A stretch of 64,000 nucleotides of DNA from Rivularia sp. MS3 (lineage in GTDB: Bacteria > Cyanobacteriota > Cyanobacteriia > Cyanobacteriales > Nostocaceae), in assembly GCA_019192545.1 (NCBI GenBank), contig JAHCMI010000041.1:1-64000 (forward strand), read 5' to 3'. The translations under genes and the position numbers were made by a program. Below the pieces are notes generated by a model. That model was not told the origin of the DNA. It saw nothing but the letters and a program-made list of their open reading frames with translations, and searched no databases. Positions 1-8,020 of the stretch are shown here, one piece after another (the first letter of the stretch is position 1; every line of letters starts with the position of its first letter).

Positions 1-70
1 TAAATATTTCGGTAATTTTTATTCAGAATTTAGCATACTAACAACTGATGAGCCACAATATTTTTATAAG

Positions 71-126
71 GTTCGTAGTTGCGCTTCAGCGCTTCCGGTA
101 AGAAGCGCTGAAGCGCAACTACGAAC
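71..126. repeat. perfect 25-bp palindrome
   Basis: Bases 71-95 are the exact reverse complement of bases 102-126, with a six-base loop (CGGTAA). The arms contain the internally repetitive word GCGCTTCAGCGCTT. The element starts ten bases beyond the coaBC stop codon, so it could fold at the 3' end of that transcript and act as a terminator or 3' stabiliser. It lacks a clear U-run. It looks like the dispersed small palindromes common in Nostocales genomes. Confidence 0.75.
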
Positions 127-135
127 TCATAACTC

Positions 136-1329
136 CTAACTCATAATTCCTAACTCCAATATCCGATGCGCCATTTCCAACTTAGAACACATCGGAATTT
201 CAACTTGCTTCCCATGTTTATCTATATATATAGCCTTATTCGTATCGCTACCAAATCCACTACCAATTTCATCTATGGGATTAGCAACAATTGCATCTAA
301 ATTCTTCCTTTGTAATTTATCCTTTGCTGGGGTAACAATATCTCCTGTTTGTGCCGCAAAACCAATTAATTTCTGATTTTCACGCTTATCAGTCGCTAAT
401 TGAGCAATAATATCTCCAACATTCTCCAAAGGTAAAGCTTCCGGAAGCGCCTTTTTCGGTAACTTCTGCGAACTATATTCCTTCGGCTTCACATCCGCGA
501 CGGCAGCCGACATAATAATCACATCCGCATCCGGCAAATACTGCAACATCTGAATTCGCATTTCCTCAGCAGTATTTACCGTTATACCCTTGACTCCTAA
601 AGGAATATCCCAATTCGCCGCACCGCGTACTAAAGTCACATTTGCACCGCGATGTAAAGCCGCACGTGCTAAAGCCAACCCCATTTTTCCAGTAGCCGGA
701 TTGCCGATAAACCGCACCGGATCTAAATATTCTCGCGTACCTCCAGCACTAATTAAAACTTTCTTACCAGAAAAATCCTGCTTTCCGCCAGTTTGCAACA
801 ACGACTGTACGTAAGCAACAATTTCCCAAGGCTCAGCCATTCTTCCCGCACCAACTCTGTCACAAGCTAATAAGCCGGATGCAGTATTTAAACCGTGAAA
901 GCGACTTGAATTTACAACCTTGTGCCAATTTTCTTGTACCGTTTCCTGCTCCCACATATCGGTATTCATCGCTGGAGCCAATAAAATAGGACAAGTTGAA
1001 GCTAAAACAGTATTTAACAAAAGATTGTCAGCTATTCCATAAGCTAACTTTGCCAAAGTATTCGCCGTTAGGGGAGCAATTAATAAAATATCTGCCCATT
1101 CTCCTAACTCGATATGTAAAGGGCGAGAATTACCCGAATACCAAAAATTCTCGTCAGTATAAGCAGGCTGACGAGAAAGAGTAGAAAAACTTAAAGATGT
1201 AATAAAGTGCTGCGCGGAATTAGTTAGAATTGTGCGTATTTCTACTCCAGATTTAAATAAAGTAGAAACAACTTCACAAATTTTATAAGCAGCGATACCG
1301 CCACAAACACCAATTAACACCCGTTTCAT
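136..1329 (-). CDS. coaBC: Bifunctional phosphopantothenoylcysteine decarboxylase/phosphopantothenate-cysteine ligase
   Basis: The 397-residue cytoplasmic enzyme performs two steps of coenzyme A synthesis: it couples cysteine to 4'-phosphopantothenate (CoaB), then decarboxylates the product (CoaC, FMN-dependent). The N-terminal half is the flavoprotein decarboxylase, with the opening [10 protein letters not shown], a PAMNTDMW substrate motif and the conserved cysteine in [12 protein letters not shown]. The C-terminal half begins near residue 187 with [18 protein letters not shown] and GNPATGKMG, the nucleotide-binding ligase domain. Length and domain order are those of the normal bacterial fusion. 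The DUF2555 gene lies upstream on the same strand with a 130-bp gap filled by short repeats, so co-transcription is possible. Identification is firm; regulation is not visible. Confidence 0.97.
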   Translation of the reverse strand: MKRVLIGVCGGIAAYKICEVVSTLFKSGVEIRTILTNSAQHFITSLSFSTLSRQPAYTDENFWYSGNSRPLHIELGEWADILLIAPLTANTLAKLAYGIADNLLLNTVLASTCPILLAPAMNTDMWEQETVQENWHKVVNSSRFHGLNTASGLLACDRVGAGRMAEPWEIVAYVQSLLQTGGKQDFSGKKVLISAGGTREYLDPVRFIGNPATGKMGLALARAALHRGANVTLVRGAANWDIPLGVKGITVNTAEEMRIQMLQYLPDADVIIMSAAVADVKPKEYSSQKLPKKALPEALPLENVGDIIAQLATDKRENQKLIGFAAQTGDIVTPAKDKLQRKNLDAIVANPIDEIGSGFGSDTNKAIYIDKHGKQVEIPMCSKLEMAHRILELGIMS

Positions 1330-1458
1330 TTATCAGTTAACAGTTAACAGTGAACAGTTTATCAACTAATATTGTAAAACTTATATACCCAAGTCTCAAG
1401 GTAGCTGATGATCCACACCCTGTGGGTGAACAAGTGCTAACTGTTAACTGACAACTGA

Positions 1459-1671
1459 TTACGCTTCGTCGTAGGCTTCCAAATCCAAAAGGTGGATGTA
1501 GGATTCTACTAATTCCGGACGTTGAAACGCGATCGCACGCAGTAAATGCCAGTCTTCCAAACCTTCAAAAGCATTACTGTAATCATCTTGTTCCAAACGT
1601 ATAGCCAATTTATCCACTTCTTGTGAAGTCATAGTGGCGATATTGGTTTTAGAAATGGTCAAAGTCTTCAT
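1459..1671 (-). CDS. DUF2555 family small protein
   Basis: A 70-residue acidic soluble protein without signal peptide or membrane segment. It matches my recollection of DUF2555, a short cyanobacterial family of unknown function. It is recognised by the run SQEVDKLAIRLEQDDY followed by a W-H-L-L-R-A-I-A stretch and an acidic C-terminus. It lies directly upstream of coaBC on the same strand. No catalytic residues can be named. The sequence looks helical and could be an adaptor, but that is inference. Confidence 0.85.
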   Translation of the reverse strand: MKTLTISKTNIATMTSQEVDKLAIRLEQDDYSNAFEGLEDWHLLRAIAFQRPELVESYIHLLDLEAYDEA

Positions 1672-1825
1672 CTGTTAGCCCCTCCCATAAGTAGCAACAC
1701 CATCCAGCACGGGTTTATCTGCGCTTAACGCATCCACCCAATCTATCTTACTAATTAGTAGACGCGAATTACGTGAATTTTCTTCCGGGAATTCACCGTA
1801 CTTTGTAAAGCTTTTGTAACCTTAA

Positions 1826-2461
1826 TTAAGTAAGGTTGGCCAGAATGAAAGTACGTGCGACATCCAGCATTTGAGAACTGATTTGATGTCCTCCATCAAA
1901 TTCATAATACTCTAAAGGAACTGCAAGGGATTGTAGTACATCTCTAGCTTTTTTTGCTGCTTGTAAAGGTACAACTGCATCTTGTTTCCCGTGCATAATT
2001 AACACTGGCGGTAGAATATTTGTAGCAGGGGTTTCAATATTTTGAATATCTGAATGTAAATACCCACTCATAGAAATTAAACCACAACAGGGCAACTTTA
2101 ATCCTACATCTAAAGTCATTGCCCCTCCTTGAGAAAAACCACTCAAAATTGTTTGGTTCAAAGGTATCCCCGTACTCTTTTCTAAAGACTGCAAGCAATT
2201 AATTAGCAATTCCCGACTTTCAGTTAAGCCTTCATACATATTATCTTGACTCAGGTCATACCATGCTCTGCCTATGGGTGAGTGAGGATGGGGGAAAGGT
2301 GCATTAGGAAATACAAAATGATATCCCGGTAATTGTAAAAAAGGTACTATTGATGCTACATCTTCTGCATTTGCACCCCAACCGTGTAAGATGACGATTA
2401 ATCCTTTAGTCGCATCCCCACTATTCGGTGGTACGTCGATAAAATTCAAAGCCTTAGCCAT
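1826..2461 (-). CDS. Alpha/beta-hydrolase, carboxylesterase/phospholipase family
   Basis: The 211-residue cytoplasmic hydrolase belongs to the small carboxylesterase/lysophospholipase-like family (YpfH/EstB type). The oxyanion region is LHGWGANAED near residue 25. The nucleophile elbow is GFSQGGAM (G-x-S-x-G). The acid lies in MHGKQDAVVP and the histidine in GGHQIS near the C-terminus, giving a complete Ser-Asp-His triad. The length fits the family and there is no signal peptide. The substrate cannot be read from sequence; short acyl esters or lysophospholipids are typical. The gene stands alone between DUF2555 and a block of heptameric repeats upstream of purH. Confidence 0.88.
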   Translation of the reverse strand: MAKALNFIDVPPNSGDATKGLIVILHGWGANAEDVASIVPFLQLPGYHFVFPNAPFPHPHSPIGRAWYDLSQDNMYEGLTESRELLINCLQSLEKSTGIPLNQTILSGFSQGGAMTLDVGLKLPCCGLISMSGYLHSDIQNIETPATNILPPVLIMHGKQDAVVPLQAAKKARDVLQSLAVPLEYYEFDGGHQISSQMLDVARTFILANLT

Positions 2462-2504
2462 CAGTCAATAAAAAGAAATCCAGTTTGCTCTCCTAATATT
2501 ACTG

Positions 2505-2660
2505 GTAATTGGTGATTGGTAATTGGGAATACCGAGTAGCAAGTAGCAAGTAGGAAGTAGGAAGTAGCGAGTCGCGAGTCGCGAGTGAAGAGTCAAAAGT
2601 TAGAACTTATTGATTTTTAACCTCTAACCTTTGACCTTTGACCTTTAACCTTTAACTCCC
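2505..2660. repeat. heptameric short tandem repeats
   Basis: This block has runs of 7-base units in changing flavours: GGTAATT/GGTGATT, then AGTAGCA/AGTAGGA, then GAGTCGC, then CTTTGAC/CTTTAAC. Each flavour repeats two to five times with single-base drift. Such short tandemly repeated repetitive sequences are typical of heterocystous cyanobacteria. Similar blocks recur at many other gaps in this window. No gene is seen here. Confidence 0.8.
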
Positions 2661-2722
2661 TTTTAGTTTTAAAATATTCTTTGCTCTGCTAATAAATTAA
2701 GATTCCAGGAAAGTTATTGATT

Positions 2723-4264
2723 ATGGCGCGTCTAGCACTGCTGAGTGTATCTAACAAAACAGGCTTGGTCGATTTTGCTCGAAGCTTGCAAGAAGAGTTT
2801 AACTTTGAATTTATCAGCAGTGGAGGCACCGCTAAAGTTTTACAAGATGCCGGATTAACTGTTACTAAAGTTGCCGATTATACGGGTTCGCCGGAAATTT
2901 TGGGTGGACGAGTAAAGACTTTACATCCGCGAATTCATGGGGGTATTTTAGCGCGAAGAGATAATTCTCAAGATGTGGCGGATTTACAAAATAATCAAAT
3001 CCGTCCCATTGATTTGGTGGTTGTAAATCTCTACCCTTTTGAGGAAACTATAGCTAAAGCTGGAGTTACTTTACCCGAAGCTATCGAACAAATTGATATC
3101 GGTGGCCCAGCAATGTTAAGAGCATCTGCAAAAAACTTTGCTCATCTTACAGTACTATGCGACCCGGCACAGTATGAAGAGTATTTACAAGATTTACGTC
3201 AGAATAAAGGCGAAGCGTCTTTAGAATTTCGTCAAGGAGCCGCTTTAAAAGGATTTTTGCATACTTCTGAATATGACCAAGCTATTTCGTCTTATTTAAG
3301 CAATCAAATTTCTGGCAATCAAGATTCTCAACAATTCACCATTACCGGTAAACAAGTACAATCCTTGCGTTACGGTGAAAATCCCCATCAAACAGCTGCT
3401 TGGTATCAAACGGGAACAACTCCTAGTGGATGGGCTGCTGCAACTAAATTACAAGGAAAGGAACTCAGTTACAACAACTTAGTTGATTTAGAAGCAGCTA
3501 GACGTATTATCACCGAGTTTACCGATACCCCCGCAGCTGTAGTTCTTAAGCATACCAATCCCTGCGGTGTAGCTTTGGGTAATACTTTGGTAGAAGCTTA
3601 TCAAAAAGCTTTCAATGCCGATTCGATGTCCGCTTTTGGAGGTATTGTAGCTTTAAATCAATCAATTGATGCTGCTACTGCTACAGAATTAACCAAGACA
3701 TTTTTAGAATGCGTAGTTGCACCGGGCTGTGAAGATGATGCAAAGAAAATTATTGCCGCTAAATCCAAGTTGCGGGTATTAATACTGCCAGATTTACAAA
3801 GCGGGGCTAAAGAAACCATCAAAGTAATTGCCGGTGGTTTTCTGATGCAAGCAGCAGATGACATTTTAGCCGACAGCAATCAATGGCAAATAGTCACCGA
3901 TAAAAAACCCAGCCAGAAAGAAATAGAAGAATTACTGTTTGCTTGGAAAGTTTGCAAGCATGTTAAATCCAACGCCATTGTAGTTAGTAAAGAACTTACT
4001 ACCCTAGGAGTAGGGGCGGGACAAATGAACCGAGTCGGCGCAGTCAAAATTGCTTTAGAACAAGCCCAAGAGAAAACTGAAGGCGGATTTCTTGCTAGCG
4101 ATGGATTTTTCCCATTCGATGACTCAGTTAGAACCGCAGCATCTGCGGGAATTACTGGTATTATTCAACCGGGTGGCAGCCTACGCGACCAAGATTCTAT
4201 AAAGGCTGCAAACGAATTAGGCTTATCAATGATTTTAACCGGTAATAGGCATTTCTTGCACTAA
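2723..4264 (+). CDS. purH: Bifunctional AICAR formyltransferase/IMP cyclohydrolase
   Basis: This enzyme catalyses the last two steps of de novo purine synthesis, AICAR to FAICAR to IMP. The N-terminal third is the MGS-like IMP cyclohydrolase domain (LLSVSNKTGLVDFA, SGGTAKVL, GGRVKTLHPRIHGG). The rest is the formyltransferase with the KHTNPCG motif and a C-terminal DSVRTAASAGI/IIQPGGS segment. I chose the ATG at 2723 (MARLALLSVSNK) over the TTG two codons upstream because the family usually starts this way. The resulting 513 residues is a normal length. No terminator directly follows; two small RNAs lie downstream on the same strand. Confidence 0.97.
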   Translation: MARLALLSVSNKTGLVDFARSLQEEFNFEFISSGGTAKVLQDAGLTVTKVADYTGSPEILGGRVKTLHPRIHGGILARRDNSQDVADLQNNQIRPIDLVVVNLYPFEETIAKAGVTLPEAIEQIDIGGPAMLRASAKNFAHLTVLCDPAQYEEYLQDLRQNKGEASLEFRQGAALKGFLHTSEYDQAISSYLSNQISGNQDSQQFTITGKQVQSLRYGENPHQTAAWYQTGTTPSGWAAATKLQGKELSYNNLVDLEAARRIITEFTDTPAAVVLKHTNPCGVALGNTLVEAYQKAFNADSMSAFGGIVALNQSIDAATATELTKTFLECVVAPGCEDDAKKIIAAKSKLRVLILPDLQSGAKETIKVIAGGFLMQAADDILADSNQWQIVTDKKPSQKEIEELLFAWKVCKHVKSNAIVVSKELTTLGVGAGQMNRVGAVKIALEQAQEKTEGGFLASDGFFPFDDSVRTAASAGITGIIQPGGSLRDQDSIKAANELGLSMILTGNRHFLH

Positions 4265-4360
4265 AAATTACACAGCATTATATCATAAAAATTACTGAAT
4301 TTTCAAAAATGTTGTCTAAAATGCTTTTCATTTCATAAAACTAGTGCTAATCTATAGTTG

Positions 4361-4427
4361 TGTGTGTGAGGAGCAAAGTGAAAAGCGCTTGGGGTGGAAA
4401 CACGGCAACACTCCCGAGCGCTTTTTG
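4361..4427 (+). ncRNA. Yfr2-like (cyano-1) small RNA, copy 1
   Basis: A short RNA of about 65 nt is predicted. A -35-like TTTTCA (4325-4330) and -10-like TAATCT (4348-4353), 17 bases apart, precede GTGTGTGAGGAGCAA. The 3' part forms a terminator stem AAAAGCGCT/AGCGCTTTT (4381-4389 with 4417-4425) ending in T5, and its loop holds GGAAACA at 4396-4402. GGAAACA in an unpaired segment before or in a terminator hairpin is the hallmark I recall for the cyanobacterial Yfr2/cyano-1 family. Copy 2 about 350 bp downstream differs in the stem by a compensatory change (C-G to T-A), which supports a conserved RNA fold. Family assignment is from memory. Confidence 0.72.
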
Positions 4428-4544
4428 CTATTTAAATATTTGTTGTTAGTTGTTAGTAATTAGTTGTTAGATATTTTGAGCCAGCATTGTAATAACTGTG
4501 TACTTTTCATAAATCATAAATCATCAGAATTCGAGAAATAAAGC

Positions 4545-4576
4545 AACCCGGTTTTTTTGAAAAAACCGGGTTTTTA
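4545..4576 (+). terminator. strong intrinsic terminator-like hairpin
   Basis: AACCCGGTTTTTTT and GAAAAAACCGGGTTTTT form a hairpin whose 3' arm runs into T5. It lies between the two Yfr2-like RNAs and could act in either direction because the arms are A/T-rich. It may end read-through from purH or copy 1. Confidence 0.6.
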
Positions 4577-4712
4577 ACTTTCTATAGATAACTCCAAAAC
4601 CCTTACTATACCTAAATAGTTGCTCTTTTTTACCAAGAACTAATTAATGTTCGCCGTGCAAACTGTCACCCCACACACTTGTGCATAAACATAACTAGTG
4701 CTAACCTATGGT

Positions 4713-4788
4713 TGTGTGTGAGGAGCAAGTGATAAACAAAAAGCGTTTGGGGTGGAAACACGGCAACACTCCCGAACGCTTTTTGTCT
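4713..4788 (+). ncRNA. Yfr2-like (cyano-1) small RNA, copy 2
   Basis: This is a second copy of the small RNA. It has the same upstream word (ACTAGTGCTAA) with -35 TTGTGC at 4679-4684 and -10 TAACCT at 4702-4707, spacing 17. The shared 5' segment TGTGTGAGGAGCAA is followed by the loop GGAAACA (4754-4760) inside stem AAAAAGCGTT/AACGCTTTTT, then a T-run. The stem keeps pairing although bases changed relative to copy 1. Tandem copies are usual for this family as far as I recall. The transcript ends near 4788. Confidence 0.72.
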
Positions 4789-4860
4789 TTTCAGTAATCA
4801 GTAATCAGTAATCAATTACCAATTACCAATTATATGATGTCCGGCAAATCAGTCATAGAT

Positions 4861-4971
4861 GTCATTGCGAGTGGAACGTTCGCGAAGCGTCTCCCTTCGG
4901 GAGATAGTGAAACGAAGCAATCTCAACACTTTGCGATTACTTCACTCCGCTATTGCTGCATTCGTAATGAC
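4861..4971. repeat. GTCATTGCGAG...CGTAATGAC dispersed palindromic element
   Basis: This 111-bp element begins GTCATTGCGAG and ends TTCGTAATGAC, its imperfect inverse. The internal sequence contains a nested hairpin (GTCTCCCTTCGGGAGA) and the words GAAGCAATCTC and GCGATTACTTC. It resembles a widespread miniature repeat of cyanobacterial and other bacterial genomes. A 60-codon open frame running through it (4834-5016) is not considered a gene. Confidence 0.7.
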
Positions 4972-5132
4972 AAGTGTTTAACTCGACATCATATTACAAA
5001 TATTCCTAACTCCTAACTTTCAAAAAGATACGAGTCGAAACCCTATAAAAAATAGCTTTTTTGATGAAGGTGTTTGTTTCATCTGTAGCTATGAGTGTAA
5101 TACCTTTAACCTTTAACCTTTAACCTGTCTAT

Positions 5133-5471
5133 TCAATCTTCATCCAAAGCAGGGAAAGATTCTTCAATAATCCATAATCTTTCTTTATTCTCCACAAACC
5201 AGACACGAGTTTCGGCGGTTAGTTTTTTCCAAATTTCGTCTACAGGTGCATGAGGGGAAGAGTATTGAAATTCCTTACCGAGCGATTCTAGATTTTCAGC
5301 CACTCTATCGGGAATACCAAATTCATTCCAATCAATTTCTCTTTCAATACCACTAACTCCTTTACCAGGATCGTAAACCAGTTGTGCGGCTCTTATTAAG
5401 TCAGCGAAGTGTACTGGTTTTAATTTGTAAAGTTCTTCAATACGAAGTGCTTCTTTATTGTTTTGAGACAT
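5133..5471 (-). CDS. Conserved hypothetical cyanobacterial protein
   Basis: A 112-residue acidic soluble protein (ends ALDED) that I do not recognise by family name. It has no signal peptide, membrane segment or metal-binding motif. The composition is rich in charged residues and helical, with a tryptophan-rich C-terminal patch (EIWKKL, RVWFVENKERLWI). The start at the ATG at 5469-5471 is the only reasonable one. The divergent small membrane gene begins about 190 bp away. Function is unknown. Confidence 0.7.
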   Translation of the reverse strand: MSQNNKEALRIEELYKLKPVHFADLIRAAQLVYDPGKGVSGIEREIDWNEFGIPDRVAENLESLGKEFQYSSPHAPVDEIWKKLTAETRVWFVENKERLWIIEESFPALDED

Positions 5472-5659
5472 AGCAGTTCCGGGCAGTGCATATTTATCGT
5501 TTTATAGAACTTACTGCCAGAGTTTTCCCTACTCTAAATACTTATATTTTAATATTTTACCCTAGAAAAATAATATTTAATCAACTGGTAGAATATCGCC
5601 AATTAAAAGGAATTATACATATATCTTGTATCGAAACGGCTGCTTGTAGGGATGAGTAT

Positions 5660-5893
5660 ATGCCAATTTCATCAATATTAGTAATTATCGCAATCGTACT
5701 AACTTTATTATTTCACAAAAACCGTAATGGCGGAAGTAATAGATATCATCCTCGTAAATTATTAAATTTCGTACATCGCCATACAGCGGATAGATTAATT
5801 AATTCGGCAAAGCGTCAGCATCCCGGAAAATCGGAACGCTGCTCCCACCGAAAAGGTAATTTACGATTGACAGCGCGGACTTTAAGAACGTAA
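5660..5893 (+). CDS. Small single-pass membrane protein, C-terminus possibly frameshifted
   Basis: Starting at the ATG at 5660 gives 77 residues with one N-terminal membrane helix (PISSILVIIAIVLTLLF) and a basic tail containing RHTADRLINSAKRQHPGKSER. The tail resembles short cyanobacterial membrane proteins that, as I recall, continue into EKVIYDLERD. Here that wording appears in a different frame: bases 5850-5867 read EKVIYD before a stop. The annotated frame instead gives a basic unrelated end. A one-base indel near 5838-5848 is suspected. The 3' end overlaps the convergent NTF2-like gene by 12 bp. The longer frame back to 5486 is not believed. Confidence 0.5.
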   Translation: MPISSILVIIAIVLTLLFHKNRNGGSNRYHPRKLLNFVHRHTADRLINSAKRQHPGKSERCSHRKGNLRLTARTLRT

Positions 5894-6268
5894 TTGGGCT
5901 ATTATCGTTTTCGGATTCCAGTAAGCGCGAGTAGTTTGAATCTTACCACTATCATTGATTTCTAAAACTGTAATACCTTCAACACTGACAGTCTTCTGTG
6001 TTTTACTGACTCCTCGCATTGTCCATTTGACAGCAGCTTCATTTCCCGCAATAAAAAGATGTTCTTTTGTAACTTCAAGTTTTGCAAATACAGCTTGTAA
6101 CTGTCCGATAAATTCTTGAAAACCTTCATGAATAACAGTCGGTGGTTCCCCAACTGGATCGTAACTCAAAGCATCTTCAGCGAAATTTTCTACCCAACCT
6201 TGGGCATTCATAGCTGAAATATTTTCAAGATAAGAATTGACAATAGTTTCGATTTGTTCTGGTGACAT
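5882..6268 (-). CDS. SnoaL/NTF2-like nuclear transport factor 2 family protein
   Basis: A 128-residue protein with the cone-shaped NTF2-like fold pattern. It has an N-terminal helix (IETIVNSYLENISAMNAQGWVENF), a D-P-V-G turn (EDALSYDPVGEPP), and a C-terminal sheet with EGITVLEINDSGKIQTTRAYWNP. Related proteins are steroid-isomerase-like or limonene-epoxide-hydrolase-like enzymes, or ligand-binding proteins. No specific substrate can be assigned. It lies 68 bp downstream of the Lin0512 gene on the same strand, so the two may be co-transcribed. Confidence 0.8.
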   Translation of the reverse strand: MSPEQIETIVNSYLENISAMNAQGWVENFAEDALSYDPVGEPPTVIHEGFQEFIGQLQAVFAKLEVTKEHLFIAGNEAAVKWTMRGVSKTQKTVSVEGITVLEINDSGKIQTTRAYWNPKTIIAQLRS

Positions 6269-6336
6269 AGGGTAGGTTAAAGCTCAAAAGTCAAAGGTTA
6301 AAGTTATCTATGTAGTTGCGTCTTATTAACAGCTAA

Positions 6337-6702
6337 TTAATCATTTTCAATCAAAACTGTAACCGCAGCGACAGCAATCAACATTTCGTCATTTTTATCT
6401 TGCAATACTTCAATTGCTTTTCCTTCAACCACCATTCCCCCAGATTGCACGGTAAGATTTTTGCGTCCAAAAGGTAATACTGCTAAAACTTCCTCTTCCC
6501 TTACTTGTTCCGGATATGGTACAGCAATTTGCACTTCCACAATCATTTCATTTGGATCGCTTAAACCAGCAACTTCAAACACTCCGATTAAAGCATTATT
6601 CGCGATCGCGTTTCTCACCGCTCTTTTAGCTGCCACGGTTGGTTCCTGCCCGTGCTGATCTATACCCATTCCCATTTCAATAATAAATCGCTGGCGTGCC
6701 AT
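6337..6702 (-). CDS. Lin0512 family protein
   Basis: A 121-residue soluble protein matching the Lin0512 family. It opens MARQRFIIEMGMGIDQHGQ, followed by a conserved AAKRAVRNAI helix and a PFGRKNLTVQSGGMVVEG loop. The biochemical role of the family is not established to my knowledge. The sequence predicts a compact alpha/beta protein of normal length. It is probably the first gene of a two-gene unit with the NTF2-like gene. Confidence 0.85.
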   Translation of the reverse strand: MARQRFIIEMGMGIDQHGQEPTVAAKRAVRNAIANNALIGVFEVAGLSDPNEMIVEVQIAVPYPEQVREEEVLAVLPFGRKNLTVQSGGMVVEGKAIEVLQDKNDEMLIAVAAVTVLIEND

Positions 6703-7326
6703 AGCTATCCCCGATAATTTCCGATTTCACATTCGTACTGTAACGATTTAAGTGCCTCAAGGGAAACTCTATTAACTAAAAAAGTAAAAGGCAAGAGGTA
6801 AAAGTAATGGGAAGAATTTCTACTTTTACCTTTTGCCTTCAGCGTTTTTGCATTGGATATGGGTAAATTATGCTACCACAGTTATTTAAAATTTATCAAC
6901 TGTTAAAAATGAATCAGAATCAGAGAATCTGTGTTTGTTTGCACGCAATCGCCATCATTTAACTAATCTCCTTAAATATCTGCCGATATCATCGCTATTT
7001 AAACTATACAGATTCAGAACTATTACCGATAAATAAATTAAGGTATTTCCCCAGAATCAACCAACTTGATGAAAACAATTTTAAAATGATTGCTCATTAC
7101 CCCTAATTGTTTAGTGCAATTAACTACAGAGAATAAGCATTGTAACTAATGCATCATTTACTGATTATGATATTTTTTCAGTATATCAACCGCTGACCGA
7201 GTAATAAAAGTTGCTTGATAATACATATATAACTAATTAGTTAAAGCTTTAAATCAAATTTGCTTTTCGTTTTTTTAGTGACGAGAGAAAATTACCTAGT
7301 TTAGCATCTATCAGAATTGAAAATAT
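6703..7326. other. gene-free stretch upstream of the M50 cassette
   Basis: This is 624 bp of AT-rich DNA without a credible frame. It holds short repeat words near 6781-6840 (AAAAGTAAAAGG types and an inverse TTTTACC set). The last 200 bp presumably contain the promoter of the M50 gene; I could not pick a convincing -35/-10 pair. Confidence 0.5.
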
Positions 7327-7938
7327 ATGTTTTTAACTACACTTGTTACTCATCCAATTTTTTTCTTTAGATATATTGTAATTGTTGTAATCTCCATCTG
7401 TTTGCACGAATTGGCTCATGGTTTTGCGGCGTTGAGTCAAGGAGATGACACTCCGAAAAAATTAGGGCATATAACTTTGAATCCCGTAGTTCATATGGGA
7501 GTAGAATCAATAATTTTTTTGTGTCTTGTTGGTATGTCTTGGGGACAAATGCCCGTTAATCCTCATAAATTTCGTAATGGAAAATTCAGCGATATTTTAG
7601 TATCGGCAGCAGGACCTTTATGTAATTTAGCTTTAGGATTTATATTTATTGTACTGCTATCTTTTTTTTACAATTGGGGATTTGTTAGTAAAGATTTTCT
7701 TTATCTCGCTGCTAGAATTAATTTAGCTCAATTTATATTTAACTTACTGCCCATCCCTCCACTAGATGGTTTTCATATATTTAGTAATATTTTTCCGGCA
7801 TTAAAGCAGTTGGAACGTACTGCAATGGGTGCGTTTGGTTTGATGATTGTATTTCTTATTCCCGGTTTTGGTGCGGGATTAATCGCGATTGTAGATTTAA
7901 TAATTAAAAGCTTTTTAGGAATTACTTTGGCTTTTTAA
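7327..7938 (+). CDS. M50 family (site-2-protease-like) metallopeptidase, copy A1
   Basis: A 203-residue polytopic membrane protein that looks like a minimal intramembrane zinc protease without a PDZ domain. The first helix carries HELAH (His27, Glu28, His31), the zinc-binding HExxH. A conserved HITLNPVVHMG follows at residues 48-58. The second catalytic segment is NLLPIPPLDGFHI, with Asp147 as the expected third zinc ligand; the usual DGG is replaced by DGF. About five hydrophobic segments are visible. It is followed 82 bp later by a signal-peptide/two-TM protein (B1), and the pair is duplicated downstream (A2-B2). Regulated cleavage of the partner is an attractive but untested idea. Confidence 0.85.
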   Translation: MFLTTLVTHPIFFFRYIVIVVISICLHELAHGFAALSQGDDTPKKLGHITLNPVVHMGVESIIFLCLVGMSWGQMPVNPHKFRNGKFSDILVSAAGPLCNLALGFIFIVLLSFFYNWGFVSKDFLYLAARINLAQFIFNLLPIPPLDGFHIFSNIFPALKQLERTAMGAFGLMIVFLIPGFGAGLIAIVDLIIKSFLGITLAF

Positions 7939-8020
7939 GGGAAAGTAAAACTTAATATTTTAATCTCAAATAGACGAATATTAATGTATCAGAGATAAGA
8001 TATATCTCGAAATCATACCA

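Noticed and set aside
590-814. 74-codon plus-strand frame inside coaBC
   Set aside because: It lies wholly antisense to a strongly supported gene and has no family resemblance or ribosome site.
4834-5016. 60-codon plus-strand frame in the GTCATTGCGAG element
   Set aside because: The frame is a by-product of a palindromic repeat.
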